The notes under the pieces are model-generated. The model had not been told where the DNA came from, searched no databases, and saw only the letters and a program-made list of their open reading frames with translations. A stretch of DNA of 64,000 bases, taken from assembly GCA_032622095.1 (NCBI GenBank), contig CP136061.1:216222373-216286372 (forward strand), written 5' to 3'. The first letter of the stretch is position 1. Each line of letters begins with the position of its first letter. Below, one piece after another: positions 25,601 through 40,600 of this stretch. Made by a program: the position numbers and the translations under genes. The DNA is from Siphonodentalium dalli (lineage: Eukaryota; Mollusca; Scaphopoda; Gadilida; Siphonodentaliidae).

Positions 25601-28600
25601 AATATTTTGAGGCCTGACATCAATAATTTCTTGGAGAAATGAGATAGTTTAATTCATAAATTAGTATGGATTAGCACAGTTACGTGTAGTTGTTGAGGGT
25701 TATTCATAGGGCGATGCTCAATTAGGACAAACATATTATCACTGAGGTATTCACCCTCTGGGTACCTCATTCTGCAAATGACTGACACACTATTATGCTT
25801 GCTTGATAATCTCTAACCTAGACATGTCACTTTACCAAGAGATTATACTTCTTGATCATATTTTGTAAATTTTAACCGTGTTAGTATCAATCCTACATTG
25901 AATAGTAACCTATGTATTCTTCCCCAATTTTTTCAGACCCTAGCCACAGCCGTGGTTCAGGTTTTCCTGGCCAACCCTCCAGACAGATCAAGATGGAAGA
26001 AGCACTGTACTGGTGTAGTGTGCTTCATAAAGGATAACCCCAACAGGTCATACTTCTTCAGGGTGTTCGATATAAAGGTAATTATCTTATTAATCTTAGG
26101 TCAATGGTGCTGGCCTATTATTAGATGCACTGAATTTTTAGGTATCTTTTTATGCATATCTGCATGGGCTCTCCCTTTAATTTTGATTCTTAAAGGTACT
26201 CAATCCGATCAGATGCTCCTAAATTACTTTTGGCTTCGGGGGTAAAAAATATTTGATTCAAGTCGAGGAACCCACCCATCAAAGCTCAGTGATCAGATAT
26301 CGATTTTTGAAGTTTGTTATTTTCTCATGATGTGTCACAGACGCACGTGGTCAAACGGACGAAGATGCGGATGAAGAAGGATAACTCTAAAATCAAGTGG
26401 TTATTATTACCACTTGATTTCCACCCATCAAAGCTCAGTGATCAGATATCGATTTTTGAAGTTTGTTATTTTCTCATGATGTGTCACAGAAGCACGTGGT
26501 CAAACGGACGAAGATGCGGATGAAGAAGGATAACTCTAAAATCAAGTGGTTATTATTACCACTTGATTTTAGAGTTATCCATCTTTATCTGCATCTTTGT
26601 CCCTTTGACCACGTGTTTCTGGCCCACAAACAATTGAAATAACAAACTTTAAAAATCGATATCTGATCTCTCTGAGCTTTTTATGGGTGGGTTCCTCGAC
26701 TCGAATCAAATATTTTTTACCCCGAAGCCAAAGAAATAGTAATTTAGGAGCGTCTTATCGGATTGAGTACCTTTAATTTCCTGCGATATCATCATGTGAG
26801 AGGCAGAGAAACACACATTAATCTGTAGTAAATTTCAGATCAAAAGTTAACATTATTATTAGCATAGACAGTCTATGGGCTACTAGGGCAAATTTGAGCC
26901 TGTTGGTAAGCCTTGAAATAGTGCGTCAGTCATTTGCAGAATGAGGTCCCCAGAGGGTGAATTTAGTGTCGCTACCCAGCACAGCAGGCTAGCATCACTA
27001 ATTTCACCCTTTGGGGACCTCATTCTGCTTAGGCCTCATCTATAGTATCTATAGTCTCAAATTAACGTTGATTTTAGTTACTTTTCCTATTCTGTTCAGT
27101 TTCTATACACCCATAATATAAAATGCATAATCTATGAGCTATGCGGAGTAGCATCACTAAATTCACCCTCTGGGGACCTCATTCTGCAAATGACAGACAC
27201 ACTATTTCAAGGCTTGCCATTGTGTTTTCTTGAAAGCATGCATGAATAGCAGAGTGAAGTTACATCTCCCTAAGATAAAAAGAGAGAAATGTGAGAAGAT
27301 ATCTCCCTCTACTCTAGACTGGTTCCTGAACTAATCGTATAACGACCCATCACTAGATACTAACCCTTTCTATACTAAATGGATTGTCCCAGTCAGTGAA
27401 CCCTTTCAGTGCCAAGTCCGATTTTTGTATCAACCCATATTTCCTTGATCATTTTTCAAATTTATTGATTTTAATAATGTGATACATTGATGGAAAGAGC
27501 TCTAAGATACAAAAATCGGACTTGGCACTGAAAGGGTTAAAAATTCATAAACTCAATGAACTTCACTCAGTAGTGGTCAGTACTCTCGAGTGCCATATAA
27601 ACTTACGTGTATGCTTATTAACTGTTTCATGACTGGAGCTGCACTGGTGCAGCATTAAAGAACTTGTGCCAATTCACTCTCTTATATATGCGAGTCTCCC
27701 ATAAAGAGTTTTGCATATATAATAGAAAGCGCTGGCTTACAATGCCAAGGTAAATATTGTTAGGCCATTGCATTCTCTTAAATATGCGAGGCTCCCTCGC
27801 ATATATAAGAGAATGCATTGGCACAGGGTTTTTGCAAAATTTCAGGAAGCTCCAGTCAAGGAAGGTTGAATGTGCAGAAAAAATTCCTGCCTTTACGGTT
27901 GTCAGTTGACCATGTACGTTAATTAATCTTTGCTCGAGAAAAAATTACAATTCTATCTTCAAATGCAATTGATAGAACTGTATCGCGATGGTTGAGACTG
28001 GAAAAACAAATTACATTGTAACTAAAATGAAAGCACTCTGCTTTTATATCCATAGGGATAATAGTACTGAGTGAAACAATTTGTAAATTTCATACGTGAC
28101 TGGCCATGTTGCGAATGAAAATTCAAAAGCAGTCCCACCCTGTAATGTTATTCCGCCCTCTACTGTTATTTCTTTTTGCATCATTTTCCACTCTGTACTT
28201 TTATTGCTCACTCAATGGCTTATTTGTGTGAAATACAGCAAGATACAGAAGATTTTATTACGTTCAATAAACAATTGTGTATTGTTCTTGAAGAATACAA
28301 ACCGATTACGTCAACGTCATTAGCGATGTCAACCGTAGCAGACAATTTCTTCATTAAATTATTAGGTATAGTCTACACTAAGCACACTTTGTGCAATTAA
28401 ATAAACAATATAGATCAAAATTTTATTATAGTACAAGCTACAATCTTCAGAGTGTGCAATAAACATAGAACAACACAGTTTTGTGAACATGTTAATGTTA
28501 TTGCACTCATTTGTCATGCCGCGAAGTAAAAATTGAACCTCCGGTTTTCGTTTTACCATCGCGTCAGAACAAACTCATGCAATAACGTTGTCATGTTCAC

Positions 28601-31600
28601 ACACTTGTGTCGTTTTATCTATTTATTCCATACTAATATTTGGCACTCATAATAACTGCACATTTTACATAAGGCCAAACAAAAAGATACCTGTGTTTCT
28701 GATGACATGCATACAAAAAATAGGTGCGGGGTGGGGTGGGTTGGGTTTTCATTTTATTTTATTTTCAACTTTGCTCAGACTGCTTCTCCTTGTTTATAAG
28801 GTACTATAAAATAATAAAAATAAGTGCATAATAGTAGAATATCGTGTAATTTATTTTTTTATTAAATAAAACATGAAAAAATAAATTTGATTCGGTTGTG
28901 ACCTAATTGAAGTGTGGTTTAATATCCGGTTTAACAGTACACGCGATGTGTCCATTTTACACAGAATGAATCTGTTTACAAGGGGAAAAAATTGGATGCG
29001 TACTAATTTTGTAAAATCAATAAAATGAAAACTTTCGGAGGCGCGGGATAGGGGTCGGTGGTCTTTTTTATTTTGACCTAAGTTGTTATGAGATGTTGTG
29101 GCAGATAAAGGATATACAAAGTCAAATATCATGGCTCTTTATGTTACTATAAAATTATGCTCTCTTGAGCTTTGTATGCATTTTAAACCAATATTGTTCA
29201 ATGAGATGTGTTTTAACCCTTTCAGTGCCAGGTCCGATTTTTGTATCAACCCATATACCCTGTGCCAATGTATTCTCTTATATATGCGAGTCGACCATAG
29301 GTCGGTTCGCATATATAAGAGAATGCATTGGCCTAACAAATTTTCATCATTTGTTATTATTTTTTACTATTTTAATAATTTTTTCTTATATTCTTTAACA
29401 GACTTATTTTGTAGGTTTAGCGCCAGGGAATCTTACGTTTTTCATGGGCATCAAAATTATTACTATGAATACTTGGTGATAGTTTTGAGTTATAACATGC
29501 CCCTAAGGCTTTATTCAACCCAAAAAAATCTTTAAAAAAATAATTTTTTTTTTTTTTTTTAAATTTTATTAGGGCCGATTTTACAGACCGTAAATTAGGG
29601 CCGATGAGATCGGCCCCTGGCACTGAAAGGGTTAATATAACTGATCTTAGTTGTTGCATTCAACATAGTGCAAGATATTGGTGGAAGATTATTTATAAAC
29701 ATGATAATTATTAATGCTTATTTTCAGAAACACATAGTTATATGGGAACAAGAAGTCTACAACCAATTCAAGTATAAATGTCCTAGAGAATATTTCCATA
29801 CATTTGAGGCTCAGGTGAGTGGTTTAACCCTTTCTGTGCTAAATGGACTCTCCCATTCAGTGATAATGATATATACATAATAATAACATTGGAATGGTTT
29901 ATTATACCCTCACTTTCTCTCTCCGTCAGTCCGTCCGTCCGTCCGACCTCATAACTCGAACAACTATGAACCGATTTCAAAAAAATTTTGTATACATGCT
30001 TCTCACAATACCCTCTCTACATGATGCGGCTAGGGATTGGCTCAGACTGTTTTTCGTAATATTACACTTCATTTTCGACTTATTTTGACTTAGAAAATTT
30101 TGTCCGACTTAATAACTTTAACAAATATGAAACAATTTGAATAATTTTTAGCTCAACTTTACTTTGTAAAGTTTGAGCTATTGCCATGGCTTTGTCGTCT
30201 GTCGTCCGTGTGTACGTAAGCCGTCAACAATGCAGTCTACAGGTCGTACCTTTGGTCGGATCATTATGAAATTTGTCATAGCTGTTGACATCAACATTTA
30301 GACCAGAATGATTAATTTTGGGGTCATTCGGTAAAAAAACATGGCCGCCAGTGGCCATCTTGCATTTCAAAATTCAATCCATTAGCACGGGCTACAGGGC
30401 GTACTGTTTGTCTGATCGTCATGAAATTTGTCATGGATGTTAATATTGACATGTAGATGGGAACGAGTAATTTTGCGGTCATTTGGCCCAAAAACATGGC
30501 CGCCAGCAGCCATCTTTGATTTTACTCTTTGTATGACTAAATTCTTTAGCACGGGCTACAGGTCGTACTTTTAGTCTGATCATCATAAAATTTGTCAAGA
30601 ATGTTAATAATGACATGTAGATGGGAACGAGTAATTTTGGGGTCATTTGGCCCAAAAACATGGCCGCCAGCAGCCATCTTGGATTTTTTTCTTTGTGTGA
30701 CTAAATCCTTTAGCACGGGCTACAGGTCGTACCTTTAGTCTGATCATCATAAAATTTGTCATGAATGTTAATAATGACATGTAGATGGGAACGAGTCATT
30801 TTGGGGTCATTCGGTCAAAAAACATGGCCGCCAGCAGGCATCTTTGATTTTACTCTTTGTATGACTAAATCCTTTAGCACGGGCTACAGGTCATACCTTT
30901 AGTCCGATCATCATAAAATTTGTCATGGCTGTTGAAATTGGAATGTAGATGGGAACGAGTCATTTTGGGGTCATTCGGACAAAAAAAATGTGGCCATCTT
31001 GGATTTCAAAATTCAATCCATTAGCACAGACCACAGGTCGTACTGTTCGTCTGATCATCATAAAATTTGTCATGGATGTTAATATTGACATGTAGATGGG
31101 AACGAGTAATTTTGGGGTCATTCGGCCGAAAAACATGGCGGCCAGCAGCCATCTTGGATTTTACTCTTTGTATGACTAAATTCTTTAGCACGGGCTACAG
31201 GTCGTACCTTTAGTCTGATCATCATCAAATTTGTCACGGATGTTAACATTGACATGCAGATTGGAACGACTCATTTTGGTGTCATTCGGCCAAAAAACAT
31301 GGCCGCCAGCAGCCATCTTGGATTTTACTCTTTGTATGACTAAATTCTTTAGCATGGGCTATAGGTCGTACCTTTAGTCTGATCATCATCAAATTTGTCA
31401 TGGATATTAACAATGATATGTAGATGGGAACGACTCATTTTGGGGTTATTCAGCCGAAAAACAAGGCCGCCAGCAGCCATCTTGGATTTTACTCTTTGCA
31501 TGACTAAATCCTTTGACACGGGCTGCAGGTCGTACCTTTGGTCGGATCATCATAAAATTTGTCATGGATGTTAACAATGACATGCAGATGGGAACAACTC

Positions 31601-34600
31601 ATGTTTGGGTTATTCGGCCAAAAAACATGGCCGCCAGCAGCCATCTTGGATTTTACTCTTTGTATGACTAAATCCTTTAGCATGGGCTACAGGTCGTACC
31701 TTTAGTCTGATCATCATAAAATTTGTCATGAATGTTAATAATGACATGTAGATGGGAACCAGTCATTTTGAGGTCATTCGGCCAAAAAACATGGCCGCCA
31801 GCAGCCATCTTGAATTTTATTCTTTGTATGACTAAATCCTTTAGCACGGGCTACAGGTCGTACCTTTAGTCTGATCATCATAAAATTTGTCATGGCTGTT
31901 GAAATTGGAATGTAAATGGGAACGAGTCATTTTGGGGTCATTCGGACAAAAAACATGGCCACCAGCGGCCATCTTGGATTTCAAAATTTAATCCATTAGC
32001 ATGGGTCACAGGTCGTACTATTCGTCTGATCATCATGAATTTTGTCATGGATGTTAATATTGACATGTAGATGGGAACGAGTAATTTTGGGGTCATTTGG
32101 CCAAAAAACATGGCCGCCAGCAGCCATCTTGGATTTTACTCTTTGTATGACTAAATTCTTTAGCATGGGCTACAGGTCGTACCTTTAGTCTGATCGTCAT
32201 AAAATTTGTCATGGTTGTTAACGATGACATGTAGATGGGAACGACTCATTTTGGGGTCATTCGGCCGAAAACATGGCCGCCAGCAGCCATCTTGGATTTT
32301 ACTCTTTGTATAACTAAATTCTTTAGCACGGGCTACATGTCGTACCTTTAGTCTGATCATCATAAAATTTGTCATGAATGTTAATAATGACATATAGATG
32401 GGAACGAGTCATTTTGGGGTCATTCGGCCAAAAAACATGGCCGCCAGCAGCCATCTTGGATTTTACTCTTTGTATGACTAAATTCTTTAGCATGGGCTAC
32501 AGGTCGTACCTTTAGTCTGATCGTCATAAAATTTGTCATGGATGTTAACGATGACATGTAGATGGGAACGACTCATTTTGGGGTCATTCGGCCGAAAACA
32601 TGGCTGCCAGCAGCCATCTTGGATTTTACTTTTCTCTTCATGTATATATAGTATTAGACATTCAACTTTCCACATTCCTAATTGCTCCATTGACTGTAAT
32701 ACATTAAATTATTCCCTTTCCAAGTTGAGCTACAGTGTCTTTACGTGCGCTCGCGAAACAGTATGGCGATCAGACAGATTCGTACGTAGCTTGGTGTCAC
32801 CCTACTCCGTTTCACTCCATGACGTCACCAAAAACGACGTAAAACCTCGTGGCGTTCTGACATTTTTACTGTGCCGCGTTTTTGCTATGTTTATTTTATG
32901 TGTTGTTTTCGATTATTTGTTTGTCGCCGATATCGCCATTTGTCGGGATTCCCTGTTTCTATATTTAAAACTGGCATGCTCGTAGTGAGCCTCGATTTCG
33001 ATTTTTTCTCCCAGGTCAAAATACGTCAGAGTTATGACAAAAATAGATCGACCTACATTTTCTCCATCATAACTCTATATCAAAGAGTCTATAGACTCCT
33101 TCGGGACCTACATAGACTCCTTCATTTGGATATTTTTACTTATAATTGGGAAGTTTTATCATTATTGGTTCGTGCGAAGACCTCTTTTTATCGTGTGGGA
33201 AAAGAGAGACATTCAAAACGCGATTTCGTAATTCGACGCAATAGGCTGAATAGCCTAACCTTCAGCCGAGTTCCGGGTCAAATACGACAAATGACGTAAC
33301 ACAAAACAAAACGCATTTGTTGACACAAACACCGTTTGAAGAGTTTATTATTACATAAAATGATCGTTATTGATTAATTATTGATTAATTATTGATATTT
33401 ATTGTTGCATATTGGCTGCTATCAATATTTACACAAATGGTATTAATTATTTCTTATAATTGCTCCTTTGGTCATCTTTGACTATCGGAAAATGAAAATA
33501 TGCCGCTGAAAAAAATGTAATCGATATTAAAGTCTCATCCTTTCGGCAACATGGAATTGGTTTTAATTACTTAAATGATTAATATAGTAATTTGCCTTTT
33601 ATCTGTGATGAAATGAGAAATGGTAATTGTCTTTTTTTGCTAACATTAAATTAAATTAAATAAATTAAGTAAAATACAGTGAAATTATTTTTTAAATTAT
33701 TGTTTATTACATTTTTGCGCACGTTGGCATCTCTCTGAGTGCATTCTAGTTGACACTTTCATTTCTGTACAAGCTTCTTGTGACACCATATCGATATCAT
33801 TAGTCCGAATTTTTCTTTAAAGTTAAAAATCTTTTTTGTTGGGTTTACGGATAATGCGGGTTGAATTTGCCACGGTGGGGGTATGCTAACACGCGAGTGC
33901 ACACCTCTTGTTATTCGTTTGGAGGGGTGTTCAAGAAATATGAGCAGACGAGAGACATACAAAACGATAGCAGAAGTGCAGAAGGATTCATATTCATTGG
34001 AGGGAAATGTTCAGTTAAAAAAAGTTCAACAAATGACAACCAATGGTCGTTTGTTGAACTTATTATCTGAACATTCCTAAGGGAACTTCTCATCAAAGAG
34101 TATTCAGTAAATAAAAGTTTGTCAATCTAGATTTCTGCTTGTTCCTAATGAGAATAGCCCTACATGAATTCTGTAAATTAGAAGTTACCTTTGGCAACAT
34201 CTAGCATTTACATGGAAATCATGAAACCTGGATTTTAAGTGTGATCCCCCAAGGCAACACTGAGGGGTTCAACAAGAGGCATTCTGGAATCAAACCCCCA
34301 TACATCAAGGGCGGATCCAATGTGTGGTGCACCCGGTGCATGTTTCAGTGTACCAGCACTTCCAAGCCTGAATATAGTGTGTCTGACATTTGCAGAATGA
34401 GGTCCCCAGAGGGTGAATTTAGTGATGCTATCCTGCACAACATCACCAAATTCACTCTCTGGGGACCTAATTCTGCTTAGGGCTCAACTGCTATGGGAAA
34501 CTTAGGATCAGATTGAAGTTGGTGATGTTCACCCATTAGTCAACTTGATTATGCATTTAATCTTCTGCACATTAGGGGATACAGAAACTCAACATAAGGA

Positions 34601-37600
34601 AAAAAGTAACTAAATTTTTTTTTAACCCTTTACCCAACATAACGACCCTGTGCCAATGCATTATCTTATATATGCGAGTCGACCATAGGTCGCCTCGCAT
34701 ATATAAGAGAATGCATTGGCTTAACACATTAAAAATTATAAAATTGTTAAAGAATGTAAGAAAAAATGGTAAAAAGTGTTAAAAAAATATTTTTTTTAGG
34801 CCAATGCATTCTCTTATATATGCGAGGCGACCTATGGTCGACTCGCATATATAAGAGAATGCATTGGCACAGGGCATAACTGTAACCATCACAATGTGGT
34901 CAATGAGCCGGTTCCAATGATATCCATATTTGTATGGTTCTATTGAGACAGACCGAAGATATTTTAGGCTGTTGAAGCTTTATTTGGCCGGTTTTGGCCG
35001 GTTGTTGGGTAAAGGGTTAATTTGAGACTAGAGATACTTCCTAAGCAGAATGAGGTCCCCAGAGGGTGAATTTGGTGGTTTTGGCCCGCTGTGTGGGACA
35101 GTGTCACTAAATTCACTGGGAACTGGACTACCCGCCCCTGAGTCAACCTGCCCTTCTTCTGTTTTTCGGGGCGGGTCATCCCAATATACGCGGGCGAGTT
35201 GTCCCGAAATTGTTTATTCATTAATTATGTCAATGTGCACTTTTAAAAGGTAATTGATGTGTCCGATAGTACATAAGATAGTATAGTTATTGCTAGATGT
35301 GTTCCCGGGTCTAGGACAAACATCCTTCCCCAGTGATTGTAACTGCAGGATTAATTGTATAAGTAAGCACAGTACGTGAGAGATATGAATGATATAGTAT
35401 AATAACACACAAGCATAATTAACAAGATCATATTCTTAATTGGTTGTGACTGGTAGCAACCGTTTTGTTTTTAAACTTCATTCATTAAACTCGAATAAAC
35501 ATATTATTGTTGATACATTGTTGTGTTTAAGTTATATTATATTACATGTGCATATTATTTATTAGTACATCAAATAACAATCAATACAGAACAATTCACT
35601 TTCTTTTAATCCCCTCACATCTCCTAATTACAATATAATTTTTAGGCGGGCAGGTTTTCCCGGGGGGGGGGGGGGGTTGTCCCGTATCGAAATGGGCGGG
35701 TTGACTCAGGGGCAGGTAGTCACGGACCCAATTCACCCTCTGGGGACCTCATTCTACATATGTTGGACACACTAAATACACGCATGAGCACTTTGACAGA
35801 ACGAATGTTCTGACACAACGGTAGGCAGGAATAATTTCATAACTACAGTAATGCCCTAAGTAATTGACTCCATAACCACAGCAGAATTATGGGTAACTTT
35901 TCAGGATTTAGTCGGCAATATGGCTTGTTGCCATTCATCGGAAAGCTCTCGGGGAGAGCTTTCCGATGAATGGCAACAAGCCATATTTCAGACTAAATCC
36001 TGAAAAGTTACCCATAATTCTGCTGTGGTTATGGAGTCGATTACTTAAGGCATTACTGTACAGCAAAGTATAGCTGACAAATAAATGTTCAACAAAACTG
36101 TAAAATTGCTTTGTCTGTTTGACCCATATTTCTGTTAATTTCAATAAAATTGCAGGATGCACAAGCTGCACTGAACTTTGCCAGTGAAGATGAAGCACAG
36201 AAGTTCAAAGCTGCCGTAGATTTGAAACTAAGAGAGAGAGTGGACAAGAGAAATGGTAATAGTAGATGCTTGCTTTTGTTCATTTGTTCATTGAATGTAG
36301 TTGTGTTTAATATTGAATAGAACAATTTCAATTGTGCAATTGTCTGTTGCATCATAAGAAGGTTGCTATGGTGACCACTGCTGCTGATGTCACATGGTCT
36401 ATATCATGTAGTCATGACAGTTTGATTTTACAGAACATACTGGAATGAATTCTTCACAAGATGACATAGGTCAGATTTATATCCATTATTAATTAATGGT
36501 TATCTACTATTAAAACTTCACTATAGTTTATGCTTATGGTTGTGTAGGTCTATGAAATTTAGATTTATGTTTATGTCAAATTCTGGTATTAAAACTATGA
36601 AATTTTTTCCATCCATTGTAATTCATGTTTTATAGAGTAAAATACAGCCAGAGTGGAGTTTATGGAATGATTTAGAATTGACCTTTCATGAATCTTTTAG
36701 TCTGTAGGTCAAAAGTTGACTGCACCTTTCTTCAGATAAGATTGTTAACCCTTCCATGACTGGAGCTTTCTGAAATTTTGCGAAAACCCTGTGCCAACGC
36801 ATTCTCTTATACATGTGAGGCTACCTATAGAAGAGAATACATTGGCCTAACAATATTTACCTTGACCATGTAAGATATGTGAGGCTTCCTATGGGAGACT
36901 CACATATATAATAGAATGCACTGGCACAGGATCTTTAATGCTGCACCAGCACAGCTCCCATCTTGAAAGGGTTAATTCCTTACTAAGTGTGTTTCTGTAA
37001 TTATTTCTATTACAGAGAGGAAACGACAGAGTTCTCATCCTGGAATTGCCGCTCCACAGCGTAATGCAGGGACAGTTCCACTCTCTTCCCAGCCAGGTAA
37101 TCATACAGTAATGCCATAAATAATCGACTCCCCACAGCAGAATTATGGGTAACTTTTCAGGATTTAGTCGGAAATATGGCTTGTTGCCATTTATCGGAAA
37201 GCTCTCAACCAGGATCTTGAAACATTGATTTGAGTAACAAATCAATGTTTCTAATCCATCCATGCCCATATCTATACCCCCCATCCAAAAGATGGGGTGG
37301 TATACTAGATTACATGCATCCGTCCATCTGCCCGTCTACTCATATATCTCAACCATGTGTTATCGTATCTCAATAAAATTTGGTATGCAGTTTGGCATCA
37401 GGAGGGCTTTCAAAAGAGGGCTCATTGACGTTCACATTTTCCATTCAAGGGTTATCCCTCTTTGTTTATCTGAAAATGTTGGATTTCCGTCCGTCCGCTC
37501 ATATATCTCAACCATGGGTTATCGGGTCTCAATGAAATATGGTATGCAGGTAAGGCATCAGGAGGGCTTTTTTCACCTTTTCCATTCAAGAGTTATCCAT

Positions 37601-40600
37601 CTTTCTTTTTCTGAAAATTTTGATTCTATCCGTCGTTCGTTTTGTCAAGTAATTTGTTCATTCATCATATTTTTTTCACAATTTGATTTCTGACCTGCCC
37701 ATATTTCAATTCTCATCATGGGGGTATCCCAGCACCCGTGGGGCAACTTCCTGTATTTTGACTAAATGATAAACACCTCAACTTTATATCTTTCTATCAT
37801 AAAACACCTGCAAATTGAAAATGGTAAATATTTCCACCATCTTGTTAACACTCTCTTTGATAGAGGTTGTGTGCCTATTGGTCGACATTTGGAGATCTTG
37901 AGTACTCTAGTCAATGTTTCGGAGAGCCGGGGTATCCAAATCAATGTTTTGTAGATGAATGGAAACATGCGAACTTGACAAATTAAGCGACTTTCAAGTT
38001 GTCGTCAAGCCTCACAGTGGGCTAGCATCACTAAATACACTCTCTGGGGATCTCATTCTGCTTGGGCTTCATCTTCTGGGAAGTATCTATAGGCTCAAAT
38101 TAACATTGTTTTAGTTACTTTTTCCCCTTCTGGGAAATTTCTGGGATCCCCTAATTTGCAGAAGATCTTTTGATAAATTTGATTCACAACTCATCTATGA
38201 CCCGTTGTGAATAAAATTTATCAATCTCGATTCATAAAATCTTATATCCAATCATAACTCATTGGAGATCCTCTGATGGGAGAATCCATTTAGTGAAGAA
38301 AGAGTTAAAGTTCTACATAATTTCAGAAATGTTCAAATTCAAATGTCCTGAATAACCAGAATGACCAAAATATTGATTAGGGTACCCAGGATCTCAAAAA
38401 TCTTGCCCAATAGATGGGACGTCATAGTCTTACATGGGTTTTCTGATTTCATCCAATTTGACATTTTTAATCCATCCATGCTCATTTTATTGAATATTGA
38501 ATATTCTATATAATTATTTCAGATTATTCCAATGTTTTAGGGGGACACCAAAAATGAATTGGTAATTTTTCAATAACAAAATGATATTCTTTGCAGGGCT
38601 CAAAATACATTTTAATTTTTGCGACAATCAAATGCTGAATCAAGTTAGTCACACTGAAAATTGAAAAGTTTCACGAGAATCATTACGAGAATCGATTCGG
38701 TGATTCTCGTCAAATCTTAAGGCCTGCTTTGGTATTTATAGGTCTAGTTTATATGTCATATTTGGATTTCAACATTTTTGCGACTGAACAAAGCAGAAAA
38801 TGTTGTTAAAACCCTTCCATGATTGGAGCTTCCTGAAATTTTGCGATAACCCTGTACCAATCATCTTATATATGCGAGTCTCCCAGAATGACGGCTGATA
38901 CGGACCCTGGCTCTTACGGACCCTGGCTCATACGGACCCTGGCTTTTACGGACCACCGGCTGATACGGACCCTGGCTTATACGGACCCTCGGCTTATACG
39001 GACCCTGGCTCATACGGACCTCAATTAAAATATACAATTTTATTTTTTATGTTTATTTAAATAAAATCAAAATACTGACAACATACATACTGAGATAAAA
39101 ACAAATCTGATGATAACAAAAATGGAACAACGTTACATCAGACGAACATTATCTAAATTGGGGCGTACAGCTTGGCGGCTTCTTTCAGTAGTTTGCTGGC
39201 AGTTATCCTCATCGACGAGTAGTAGCTGTTGTGCTCTCAAGTAGAACATTCAGGTTCAATGCAGTCATTGTGGAATTATGCCAGTCAAAAATAAATCAGT
39301 TGAATATATGAATATATACCAGTTGTGTTTTTACTAACATGTTTTCATAACAAATCAAACTCAGTGGATTCATACTGATCACCATTCACTGACCATTCAT
39401 CATCGCGTGTCTGTTTATAAAACAATATAAGAGATCACACACGAGTGTGTATACAAGGGACAATAAATCAGTTGAAACAAGTTGTGTTTTTACTAACATG
39501 TTTTCGTAACAAATCAAACTCAGTGGATTCATCCTGATCACCATTCACTGACCATTTATCACCGCGTGTCTGTTTATACAACGACATAAAGGGATCAAAC
39601 GCACGTGTTTATACAACGATGAAGAGATTAATTAACGCGATTCAATAAATGCTTTTTCAAGCCAGAACATCACCGAAATTCTCAATTAATACAGATATAT
39701 GTGTGAAAATACAATCATAATTATATATTAAATTCATAAATATAAGTTTGAAAATCATCAAAAAAATCACAAAAATTCTCAATTAATACAGATATATGTG
39801 TGAAATGACAATCATAATTATATATTAAATTTATAAATATAAGTTTGAAAATCACTGAAAAAATCAGCTATATTCATAAATATAAGTTTGAAAATCACCA
39901 AAAAAATCACCGAAATTCTCAATTAATACAGATATATGTGTAAAAAGACAATCATAATTATATATTAAATTCATAAATATAAGTTTGAAAATTGCATATT
40001 TTAATTGAGGTCCGTATGAGCCGGGGTCCGTATAAGCCAGGGTCCGTATCAGCCGGTGGTCCGTAAAAGCCAGGGTCCGTAAGAGCCAGGGTCCGTAAGA
40101 GCCAGGGTCCGTATAAGCCGCATACTGTCTCCCATAGGTAGCCTCGCATATGTAAGAGAATACATTACAGGATTACAATTTGTATTTTGATGTTGTAACT
40201 GCAGTCTGGAACCCTGAATATATAATGTGTTTGGTTTTCAGTTCAGCTGGGTGGTGCTCCGAAACAATCGGTGCCATTGGTTGACACAAACACTTTGAAG
40301 AACAAACCAAAACCGGTGATCCAGAAGGATGTGAAGGATGTGAAGGGAGGCAAAAAGAAGCTGACAAAGTCAGATATTAGTTGTCCAACAGATTTCAGGT
40401 ATTTGTTATTAAAGTACTCTATTGTTCCAAATAAACACACAGTCCTTCGATTTTGAAAAACACCAGTGCGCAGTTTATTGTGCACCTGATTTTGGATCCA
40501 GACACGCAATTTTACTTTGGTTCACCTAACGGGAAATGTAAGTTATATAATACACTCAAATAAGATTGCTTTGTGCTATTTTAATAAAATAAAACTTCAA

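Noticed and set aside
32533-33299. Two overlapping + strand ORFs of 142-150 codons
   Set aside because: No recognisable domain; the first starts inside the satellite array and the frames overlap. Treated as chance in a less AT-rich stretch.
37262-37693. 143-codon + strand ORF
   Set aside because: It lies over a two-copy intronic repeat (CTCATATATCTCAACCATG) and has no known domain.
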